From contig JAFBJZ010000354.1 of the NCBI GenBank assembly GCA_016785225.1, positions 3,607,001 through 3,671,000 on the forward strand: a DNA stretch of 64,000 nt, read 5' to 3'. The number at the start of each line of letters is the position of its first letter. The first letter of the stretch is position 1. The notes beneath the pieces were generated by a model, which had not been told where the DNA came from, ran no database searches, and saw only the letters and a program-made list of their open reading frames with translations. This document shows positions 48,937-60,900 of the stretch, one piece after another. The stretch comes from Psettodes erumei. Taxonomy: Eukaryota > Chordata > Actinopteri > Pleuronectiformes > Psettodidae. Position numbers and translations under genes: made by a program.

Positions 48937-51900
48937 ATGCCCGAAATCCAGATCAAGCACGTCGTGTCGTGCAGCACCGAGGACTCCGTAAGCTCTTCTC
49001 TTGTCGCTTGTTTTGTATTTGTACACCGGTGTAGAGTCGTGTTCCATTCAAGCCTTTAGCCCTACTGTGTGTACACCCCTCCTAACACAACTCCCCGTGA
49101 TCCGGCAACACAGACTCACAAGGCGGACAACCTGCTGAGCTCCGACACCTACAGGAAGTGGAAAGCAGCAAGACCCGGGGAAAAGCAGGTCTCAGTCATT
49201 CTGCAGGTATGTTTTTTCCCTCCCACCTTCACACCTGTTGTCAGCCATCTTCTTTGTCTTTTTTTGAAAGCTTTATTGATTTTTTTGTGCATCAGGTCTT
49301 AAAGTTTTGCATGGCATTACAGTTAACTTTCCTCAACATACACATGAGTTTGTCTGTGAGTCCCCTATCCTAAAAGAATTCTTACTGCTTGCAGCCATTA
49401 AAGCCTGGCAGTTCTCTTGGTTATTTATTTATTTATTTATTTGATTCATTGATTGATTGATTGCTGTTTCTCCTCGTGCAGTTCGAGAAGGAGGAGCAGG
49501 TTCACAGCATTGATGTTGGAAACGAAGGCTCAGCTTTCATCGAGGTACTGGTTGGGAATTCCTCAGCTGTCAGAGACCAGGACTATGAGGTACTTTCACA
49601 ACACCATAACTGTTATTATATACTTATTTCCCTACCGAGCTATCTTAGCAAGTAACTACTCCATATTATCTATTTATTCTGCGATGTCGATCTCTGTTCT
49701 AGGTTCTTCTCGTTACATCTTCCTTCATGTCCCCGACGGAAAGTCGTAACGGCACCAACATGAACCGGGTGCGTTTCTTTGGGCCCAACCAGCTGCAGAA
49801 GAGCACAGCACAGGAGAAGTGGGACAGAGTGAAAATTGTGTGTAGCCAGCCATACAGCAAGGTAAGGAGCCTGGCTGTCCTTAATAAAGAAAAGTCCCGT
49901 TAGATTTTATAGAGTGACTGATTAAAGTCCCATCCGCGGTAGCCAGCACAACATCAGTATTTTGCGGTGACATCTTTCACTTTATCATAGAGCTGTCATC
50001 ATAGAGAAGTGCAGCGGGTCTTGACACATAGAGCAAGCAAATGATTGGGTTAATGTTACTCCAGAATTTACGGTCATTTCTGTATTCATAAAAAGAACAG
50101 TAGAATAATTATCTTTTGCTGCAAGTCACATGAAATGTAAGATGAATTTGTCTTTTCACTTGACAGAACATAGCGTATGGGCTGGCCTTCGTTAAGTTCC
50201 ATTCACCACCTGACAAAGATGATCCTCCTCCAACAACCTCCCCGGTAAGTCGGTCTCTTAAGTAAGTTTCTTTTAAGCCTTTTCATTGAGGCCTTGAGGA
50301 TATCTTTCTTTCTTTCTTTCTGTCTTCTTCATTTTACAAAAAATGCAAGTGCCAAGCATTCAATGTTGTCTGAACACAGTGACACCAGAGGATGCTGCCA
50401 CACAGCAGCCTTTTCTGTTTTTCTGTCTAAAATAAAAAAAAAATACTTACTAATGCCACTGCGCTGTTATCAGAACTGTTTTCCTCTCACTGATGCTCTG
50501 GTGTGAATCCAGCACAGTGTCTCACTGCTGCAGTGTATCCAGCAGCCACTAAAAACATCCATCAAGTCAAAAACCTTTGGCTTCATTAAGAGAAAGAGCA
50601 CTTCAGTCAGTCCCTCCATCTCCTCTTTTGGCCCTGAACTGAACACCACCGTCTTCTCTCCAATCAGAAACTGACAAAGCTGGGACAGTTCAGGATGAAG
50701 GACGAGTCACTTTCATCTGGGCCCAGCCTTCAGCCTGGCAGCCTCTTCTTCAGTCGGGACAGCGCGACAAAATCCAGCACGTCACAAAAAGGTAAATCCA
50801 TTTGTTTAAATTGACCAGCTGCTGTAGCCCTGTTGAATTCTTCATGTCTTTGTGATAATAAAAAGCCAACAGAGCACCAATTAGTTTTACTTAAAGCTTT
50901 GTGGGAACCGTTCTGCTTTGTTCCCTGACCCGCCCACTGTGCTGCTCCGCTTCAGCATCTCCACAGAGTGAGAAGTTGAGCTACGCCGCAGCTGCCCTGC
51001 AGGCTGGTGGCACCTCCACCTCGTCAGGCCAAGCTTCGTCCTCCAGCTCTGCCTCACCGCAGGTACTAAACATCGCCGTCATTTTCCTCACCGCAGGTCA
51101 GCAAGCGAGCAGGCGGACGTTCCCTTAACGAGCAGCGGGTTTTCATGTTATTTAGAGAACGGGAAACCTGGAAACGGACGATGAAACAGAGGCAATAAAG
51201 CTCATTGCAGAGGGGGAGCTGCAGTCATTCAAGTGAATTTAAGTCACAAAACTATGATTGTTTTGATTTCACTCGACTTTCATCACATTGCCGTAGCTCC
51301 GTCTTAAACAAAGCTTTCACACAATCATCTCATGATAAGTAAAATAAATACCTCAAGCACAGGTAAACCTAAAATTATCTGATGCATTGAACAGCTTCAT
51401 GCCCAAAATGGTCATGTTTGCCACTGTGGTGACAAGTAATGTATGTGTTTGCATACACAGTATCATTACAGACAAAAATCCAAGAACGTATTTAAACAAG
51501 TTAATTGTGTTCAACGCAGGAACACATCAGTCAGCATTTGTAAATTAGTTTGAGCGATTCTTAGCGTGTCTGTGGCCGACAGCTGCTTCATGCCGTATGG
51601 GGAAAGAAAACTTCTCTTCAAATGCAAACACTTCAGTGTTTGCATTTGAGCTTTTAATTCTCCACCATAAATGTTTTGCAACCTTTTTCTGGAGGCTAGA
51701 ATAATCTACAAATTCACAGAGTCATTGTTGTTGTGTGCTGAGGGAACAGTTTATATCAGATGGCTCTGATGACTAATGGAAAAAGGTTGCCTCCTATATT
51801 CCGACCACACTTGAGCTGGGTTTATGGATGAACTTCTCGTGGCATTAAATAAAGCAGTACTGGGGGCAGTCATCCTGTCGTATACAGTTGGCTGCACATT

Positions 51901-54900
51901 ATTTTTGTCATTTTAGGGGCTTAAGCATAAAAAGGTTCCAATTTTTGTTTTTGTTTTTTCCTCATAGCCACCAGCAAAAAGAAAATTTGAGTTCAGCAAA
52001 GAACGGCAGTCTGCCCCTGGCCCACCTCCTTCAAAGAAAATAAGCCCAAGTGGTTCGCCCGAGGGCAAAGCTGCAACCCCCAAACCCAAGCCGAGCCCAG
52101 CCAGAACGTCCAGCCCCGGCGCTGTGAAAGGTGACACAGAATCTTAGCACACAGATTGTGTCCTCAGTCAAACCTCCCTTGACTCTCTGAACTGTCCCTC
52201 CAGCTTCCCCTGCACCGAAGTCTGCGGACAAGAAGAGGGAGAGTCAGTCCAAACCCGAACCTAAACCCAAGCCGCAGAGAGCAAAACCTCCGGCCGCGCA
52301 GCAGGTCCCGTTCAACCGCATCATGGAGGGGGTGGTGTTTGTCCTCAGCGGCTTCCAAAACCCGTTCAGAGGGGAGCTGAGGGAAAAAGCTCTGGATATG
52401 GGTGCTAAGTACCGGCCCGACTGGACGCCCGACTCCACGCACCTTATGTAAGTAGCTTTAGCCATTATCACTGTTTATGGATGCATTGGTATAAAATGCA
52501 GCCCTTAAGGCAGTAGTTGGGAACTATGGGAAGCATCCTTATCTGCCTTCTGTTGACTGTAGTTAGCAATAAACTGAGTTCTCTGGTGAAAAGGACAAGT
52601 CAGAAATATCTCTCCACAAAGAGAAATTGAAGAGATAAACAGGGGATCCGAAAGAGAGTGAAACTGCAGAAGGTTGGCAGATGATATCATCAAGTGAAGA
52701 TGAGCAGAAAGAGAAGTGGATAAAGCAGGTTTCTCAGCTTATCTTAATTATACAGATATATCATGGCTGAGGTATGATGTTGAAGTTGTGGGGCTTCTGT
52801 GATAAATATTGTGATCATCGTAGTAAATGATTTGGATAAGTGATCAGATATTTGTCTGCTTTTTCAAACAATGCTCTTCATTTTTGTGGTGGAAACGGGT
52901 TCCAGGATTGCATCACAGGCATTAGAGCTCTCACTAATTCACTTTGACTCAACCTTGGTCTGTGCTGTCTGAGCAGACTGTTGGCCCCGTCAGCCTCACT
53001 TCAGTGATGTAACGGTGTGTGTGTGTGTGTGTGTGTGTGTACCCACTACTCCCCAGCTGTGCCTTTGCCAACACCCCCAAGTACAGCCAGGTGAAGTCAG
53101 CAGGGGGCATCATCGTACGGAAGGAATGGGTGATTGACTGCCACAAGAGGAAACAGAAGATCTCGTATAAACGGTAAGTGAGAGGGAAATAAAAAGCAAA
53201 AGATGGTTTCACAGTAAAAACAAACGAATAAAAATCCTGGACTCAAGCTTGTCCTCCAGAACAGCTGGAGGGGATCCAGTGTCTTGTTAAAGGACGCTCC
53301 TGTGAGGTGGGGGGTGGGGGGGGGTGTCCACATGTGCACAGCACTCACGCTGATTGAAGCGTCCACATACGCACCTCCCACAGCGGCGATGCCCGCTTGC
53401 CACGGACAGTGTGGTAACCTTGAGCGGCGGATGCCTGCTGTGATCACAAATTCAACCCAGACAGCTCCAGCAGATCTGTAATTATATGCCTCATGATGGG
53501 GGGGTGGGGGGTGCTTTTGCAGCATCTTCTGTCATTGCTTCACATCTGTCTACTGACTAACACAGAGCTGATTAATCATCTCAGGCAATAGAGGATCCAA
53601 GTTAATTGGAATAGTACTTTCCTACACATAACGACTGTGACGCTCCCGGCCAGCCTCCCCGCACCGCGACGTTATCCAAGGTTACTGAACTCATTAGTCT
53701 TAGGCTTCTGATGCTTTTAAATTTGAATTCAGACATGCTGAATTAGTATTTTAGCAGTAGTGCTTTCACTATAATAAAAAAGTCCCACTTATATTTGTGC
53801 TGTCCTTTAGCGCCGCTGGAACAAAGGATCTTTAAAATTGCTGGTTTCTCAAGACAAGACACAGCAGCAGTTTTACCACACACCATGCTGAACCGTGTTG
53901 ATGGTTACAACGCAGGCAAAAGGTTTTATAACTGTGTATTCCTTCATTTGTTGGCAACTTTATTTTGATCAACTGCATCAGGGCTGATGTCATTATTCAT
54001 CAATCTGCTGAATATTTTCTCCATTAATCTGTAAAACATCAGAAAACACGTCATGTTTTCCCATAGCCCAGGGCGACATCGTCCGATGACTATTTTTTTT
54101 GTCCAAACCCTGGAAATATTCCACAAAGGGATGACTTCTGGAATCTGGGAACCTAGAACCATCAAATGATTGGCTCTTGTGCCAGCCATCACGCAGATAA
54201 ATGTTCATCCCTGGCCAATCGTCGCACCTATCGAGAAGTTGAACAGATGCAGAGTCATAGCACGCTGTGGCCACACCTTGCTACACTAACTTCTAAACTA
54301 AACTGCTGTAGCGTGGCTGAGTTGCATCAATTAATGGTCAGAGTTTGTGTGTTACGTGACATCTGCTTCACCTGTCTCTGAACAAGAGGGAGTTTTATTT
54401 AAAGTTTTTGCCTCATCGTGGTGACGGGCACTCTCACCGGCTGCATCGTGGATGGATTTGAAAATGTGTAATCGCATTCCTCCTCGGCATCGTCATCCGT
54501 GAGATATGACACAGATGGGTCTGATCATTGCTGCGAGCGCGTTCTCTCTCTTTGTGCCTCGCTGGAGAACGTGTTTTATCTTGTTATCCAGGAGTTGTCT
54601 CGGTTAAATGAGAGATGTGACTGCATTCATTCTGCACCGTTGCCTCATTAGGAAGCCACTTTAGATCCCATCAAGTCAGATTGCCTGTGTGACCTTCACA
54701 GGTTTCTGGCTTGTTTTTCTTTAAATGTGACACTATCTTGCCTGCTCATTTTCAGAATGATTTGCATGTGTCTGACAGGAGCTTATGCTGATGTTGCTGC
54801 TATATTTTCTTTAACCCTCCTGCTCCCCTTGTGCTGGAGGGAGAGGGCGTGGCAATGGGCGAGGGGTCCCGGACCCCTGAAGGTAGCACAAGGGTTAAGT

Positions 54901-57900
54901 GATTACAGAAAAGGGTTTGATTAACTGATTCATCGTTTCGGGCATTTTTCTAACAAAATTTCCAAAAATCACGTGGTTCCAGATCCTCACACTTTGCTGC
55001 TTTTCTTGGACTGTTGGATGGGCAAATATAAATCAATTAATCCAACTAAATAACTGGCAGATTAATCAATAATGGAAATAATCATGAGGCATTAGTGTTT
55101 TTCAATGTGACCTTCATTTCAAAGAGATTATTGTCTGCCAATTGCAGCGGGATGTGTCTGTAAATAAGGCTGTGCGTGCAGAGATCAATTTCAATTTCTG
55201 TTATTCTTCTGGAAATGAAGGCGGTCAGAGTTGTGTTTTGAAGGGGTTGTTCCAGACGTGTATGAGCTCTGCACAGAGAGAAACGTGTGACACTTTAAAA
55301 AAACAACACAAAAACACGCTGAAGGGGCCGAAGATTGTCAAAAAGAGCATTTGCAATGAGAAGTTCGCCTTTCTCGCACAGTGTCCCTCACCCCCATTGG
55401 CCCCCAACCCACCCCCACCACTTGTTGTCAGAATAATCCACTCCCCCTGCCCAGCTCTGCTATTGTGCAGGGCTTGGAGTGCGCAGCTTTGATGATGTAT
55501 CCTTTATTTAAAAGCTGCATCTGCTATGGGTAATTAAAGGGACCACTTACTTTGATGATGACAAGTACCCCAACAAATACACACACGCGCTCTCAGACTG
55601 TTGCCCCGTCATGCGCGCAGGCACTTTGCAGCTGAGCATCTGGAGGCAAATGCACAGCTCCACTCAGCTCCTGCCACGCACGTGTGCGGCGTACGCATTA
55701 ATGAGATTGCGACGTCAACTGCGCACACCCCAGAAATGCTTTCCCCAGATGTTAGCCAATCAGCGGCGAGCCGGGGATGGAGAGAGCGGGAAAACACTCG
55801 AGCGGCTCCAAGCATCCCATCACAATGGAACTGAATGAGCGAACGAAGTTCTCATTAAAACCGAGGCTCTGCTGCAGCATCCCCAGAGGACTTGGGGTGG
55901 GGGGGGGGCGCTCGTGCTGGAGACAAAATATGAGCCCAATCACGCCATGAATAATCTGCGGCATGTGAAACTTAATCGCATATGAAAAGCCAACACATAC
56001 AATCTCATCTGAAAACAGCCGCTTCCTCCAGGGCTTTGTGCCAGAAGTGTAGAAGGAAGAAGTGCAGACCCTTGGACAGGATGTGGGAGCGTATGATGGG
56101 CATGTTTTGGTGTTTTTAGGGGTTTGGGAGAAAGAATCAGTAGATACAGCAAAGGTGAAATAAAATAATTAGTTTTGTGCCTTTTTTAACATTGTACGCA
56201 TCAGTCTGGCCTTAACACTGCTGTAAGGTAACTGACTAAAGTGAAGCAGACATCTCCTCTGGTGCTTTTCTGTGTATGAAAAGGAAGGCAAACTGATTGT
56301 GACTTATAGGGAGCGAAAAACACATTCAAAAACCTAAAATGTTCAGTTGCAGTTTTATCCATTTGTGATTTACCTTGTTGATTAATCAGCTGATCTGAAT
56401 GATTTGGTGAATTAAATGTCTGTAAGTCGTCAAAAAGAAAGAAATATCCATCACCATTGTCCCAGAGCCCACAGTGTGGTCTGCTCGATCAACACTCCAA
56501 ACAAGCTCAGTTAATGGCTTTAAACAAAAGCAAAAAGACAAACTTGAACTATGCGACTCATCTCCGCTCTCGCACAGCTTGGTTCTACCTATTCCAACAA
56601 CCCGCGTGCGTCTCTGGTTCATTTGAAGCTGAGCAGATTGTCAGCAGCAGATGCCTTCCTCCCCTTCTCCGCGGTGACCTTTTTCATTTTCCAATTTCCT
56701 GCGCACTGAGCTTTATGGAACAGGAAAGCACGAGTCGATGAAAGCTCTCGCTGTAGTGCAACGGAAACAATGGCAGGTCCACATCCTCAGCTTTTGCACT
56801 TGTGTGTGTGTGTGTGTGTGTGTGTGTGAGCTTAGTGGAAGAGGATTTTCTAATTGGTCCTTATCTGTTTTTCTGCATCCATTTCCTGTAAACTTTACCA
56901 TCACCATAAACATCACTGCTCGTATGCGTTGTGTGTGGGATTTATTTAGCTTTTCACCCCCATCCCCCACCCATCCCCACACTCTCTTAACCTTTGCAGA
57001 GAACGTTAAAGATGGAGTCAAGATGTTCACGTCTGAGAGGATACTCCCACGCTTCTATCTTTGGCTTTTATTTGACTCTGTACTTATTTGACCGTGTGCA
57101 GTCCTTTATTTCTTGCATTTTTCACGATTTTTTTTTTTTTTTTTTTTTCCAAAAACAAAAGATGTAATTAAATCTGTGAAAAGTTTAGCCATGGGCCAAA
57201 ATAACAAGGGATTAGGTTTTGGTGCAGATCCAATAGTTTTCGAAGAAAAAAAGGAAATCTGGCATGTCGATTGTCAATTCACTTAGTTTATTCTGATGCA
57301 AATCTGTGTCTAGTTGGATATTAAGAATTTCTAAACCCTTCAGCATCAACAAGTGTTAAGATTTTTTTGCAACCCGCCACTCAGATGAACTCACCTGTTG
57401 ATTGTATTTCATCTACACATTTTGAATTCATGAGTCCACACTTTGCTTTCACACCTCTCACTTGCTTCCTCTCCATGGCAACAGCGGCACAAGGCACACG
57501 GGTGTTGTTATCACACCAAAATGATATGAAATGGAAATACTAAAAACTGATGGCCAAAATGTTTTAAATCCCTGGGATTATTTTGGATTATCCAGGAGTG
57601 TTTAGTGGAGCATTGAGGATATTGTTAAAAGAATAATTATGGTACTTCTAAACTGTTTAGAATCAGGATTGGTTGACATTGTTGGCACATTAATCATCAG
57701 TAATATAATGTATTGGACACATTTTTTTTTTCTACTTAAGTGAAGGTGCACCACCTTTCCCTTTAAAATGGACTTTACTGCGACCTGTCAGCAGCTAAAT
57801 ATTTAGGCTGTTTGACAGACCACATGCTCTTTCAGGTTCCACCGGCCAGTCTTTTTTACTTATCCCTAAAAGAAGCGAGTCCATAAGAGAGGTTTGAATC

Positions 57901-60900
57901 CGACCGCGCTTAACACAGCTGCAGTTTGTTGATCACATTGTGAAGGAATTTCCTGTCTGGCAGCTAGCTTGCACTTGTTTATCCATCAAGTGTCTGGTAC
58001 ATGCAGGGTCATCCACTTGGTCCGCTGTTTATCTCTGGGGATCCCAAAGATGTGCGTGGCAGCGGTAACCATAGCAACCGGGGCGACGTAAACATTGAGG
58101 GACGTACACAGTGCCCGGTGTCCCACCGTCGTCACCCTTTTTATCTGTGACGAGCTTCGCAAGGAAAAAGGCGAACAATGGTGCAGAAATCATGTGTTTA
58201 ACTTACAGGCAGTGGTAATGTTTAAACATGGCGCCCGATATTACCATCACTGTTAACCTGGATGCCATTCCGCTGTTGCCTGACAAAAAGGGCCCACTGC
58301 AGTTAGAACCGCTGCAGCCGATCGAGAACAAGATATATTGCTCAGACTTAGTTTTTCCCTTTGGCCTTTAATAATCCTGACACATTTTGTTCACCCCGTG
58401 TTTCCCCCCAGGTACTTGATGGATGGAGCAGAGTCGAGCTCGGAGAGCGAAATGGATGCAGATGACCAGAGTGAAGAGGAGAGGAACACCAAGGTAATGA
58501 TTTCATTTTTTTAAAGAGCCTACAAAACGAAAATCAACTGAGAGGAAAAAAAGTTTTTTCCAGTTTGTTACCGTCACTCTGTTTTTACCATTCTGTCTGA
58601 CACCGCTCTTGCAGACTCCTCAGAAACAGGAGAGACAAGTCACCCCCAAAAAGACGCCAGAAAAGAGGAAGGGAGACGACGATGATGACGAATACGGCGG
58701 CTCCACTGATGTGGATGAACCAGGTTTGCATCAAACTACTTTAATCGAAGTCTCGCTGAACTTTACCTGATGATCCTGTTTTGAGATTCAGTCAATGTCA
58801 GCGTTGCCACTTCAGTGACCCCATGCTTCTCTTGCTCTCTTCGCCGACTACAGAAGCTGTTTTTGGGATTAAAGAAAGATAGCACGCCATTGTTCTTAAA
58901 AGTGGCAAGACGATGAAAAGGTTTAGGTGTGAGTTAGGTGTTTTTTCTGAAACTCCTGGCCCAAGTTCACCTGAGGCAGGAAGACGGAGAGGGCGAATGA
59001 TGCGTCGGCCCGTTGGAAAGGTGAACGAGAGGAAGTGGAAGATTGACAGCTGAGGTCAAAGAGGTGGTTAGACTGCAGATACAGTGCGACTGGAAAGAAA
59101 CAAGCCAAAAAAAGAGAGAAAGAAACTCACTCACTTGAACAACAAACATTTTTAAACTCACTTAAAAATGACACTGAGCTTAACTGTAGCACCCTGGGGT
59201 GAGTCTTGTAAATTCTTAAGTACAGGCTAGTTGACAAGTAATAGCCAAAGGAGTGATGAATAAATAAAGTCCGCTTCCAAAAAGACTAGACAGAAAGGAG
59301 TGAGTCACACTGGACATTCAGAGGAAATAAAGTGCAGAAATAAATGCCAACAACAATTTCTTTTTCAGTCTGAACAGAAACACTCAACTGTGTGTTTCAC
59401 TGTAGAGGCCCTCAAGAAGGAAGGAAGTGGTTGAAAGCCCCTTTTTAATGTGAAACGTTGTCGTATTGTTCCAAGTGACAGCAAATCTGTAAGGGACCAG
59501 ACACCTGAGGAAAACCTCAAACCTCAGATTCAGTTTTCTTGCAGTTTCTGCACGTTAATGCAGACAGAGAGGAAATGACCTGCCATGAACACTGAAATGA
59601 TGCGGTTTAATCACAGGATGGCCACAGTATTTCATGCAATCTGTCGCAATTATTAATTTTAATTCAATTTAAATTATTATTAATCTTTTGTTGTGCCTGC
59701 CGCACGGTCACCCGCAGCAAATTAATTCCAGCGCGAGACCACAAATTAGGAGACATATCGTTTCCCCGTTGCAAAAGGACACAACAAACAACTGGCAGGT
59801 TCACGACCCCGTAAATCAAGCAAAACGCGCACTGTGAAAGCCGGGAATACATTTAACGGCAGAAAACACACAGGCCCTCTCTGTGTGTCTTGAATGAGGA
59901 AATAAAACGTGTTGGCTGGAGGTGCGCCGCATGCATCCTCTGCATTTTAAAGACGCGAGAGCCGGACGGAAAGTGTCCGTGACTCATGGAAAAGCGATCC
60001 ATCCCTTTAGCTGAAATAAGTGAAGAGGGCGAGAGGCTGGCGCCGGAGGCGGAGCGCGCGGCCGGCGACATGCGTGCGTCCCGCGGACGCCGCGATGAAG
60101 ACGTAATCGCCGTGCAGGGACTTCTGCATGATTCTCATTTCTATGTTAATGCGGGGCCGGGAGTGAAGTGGCGCGGGCCCACCAAACACAATAAGGGCCG
60201 AAGACGGGGTTGCGCGGTAATGGGAGGTGTTACACTCAGAGTACTGCTCATACACGTCTCGTAGATTCACCTGGAGTTTATCTCGGCACGCTGCGCACGA
60301 GGGAAATTAAAGGCATCTTGTAGAAAACATGAGGGGAAGATAAAACCCTCTTCCTCACCCGAGCTTGACTTCTAAGCAGATTTGATTCTTTGACATTTGG
60401 TTATCGTATTTAATTATTATTTTTGTTGTTGTTTTAAAGATCAAAACCAGAATGTATTGATGATAATTTGAGGAGCTGGGATACAGCAGCGTCGCTGTGT
60501 TGTCACTGAATTGATTATTTCCTTCTTTAAATTACCTCGTTTGAATAGCTGCCCCACGATCCCTCTGTTTTATGCACTGGATCGCAGATGCAGAACTTTT
60601 CACGCCCATAAAACTTCTGTTTAATTTTCCGCCGGGTCTTTTTCTCGTATTACAATAAATCAGACATGTCGGTTTTCTAATTAACTGCGTCTGGATTAAA
60701 ACTTCATTTCACAGGGGGCGATGAGGATGATGATGATGATGAGTCTGCCGTGGACACGGAGGATGAGCTACAGAGGTAAACAACAAATAATGCCGATGAT
60801 GGTGATGGATTGTTCTTGCGTGACCTTTACGGTCGTTACGGTACCCCATCTCCGCGCTCTCATTGCCTGAGCAGTAAACTAACCATCGGCTCATTGTAAA

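Larger units (their letters stand above)
53174..58411. other. xrcc1 intron 10 (5.2 kb), repeat-rich
   Basis: This is the largest intron of xrcc1, between the end of BRCT1 and the acidic linker. It contains a G-rich tract (53305-53326), three diverged copies of one teleost repeat, a short foldback element, a TG microsatellite, a poly-T run near 57127-57148, an RFX-type X-box and a 47-codon ORF. I see no known gene inside it. Confidence 0.7.

Noticed and set aside
59986..60264. 92-codon plus-strand frame in the CpG-rich block of xrcc1 intron 12
   Set aside because: Long frames are expected in GC-rich DNA; there is no domain and no splice support.
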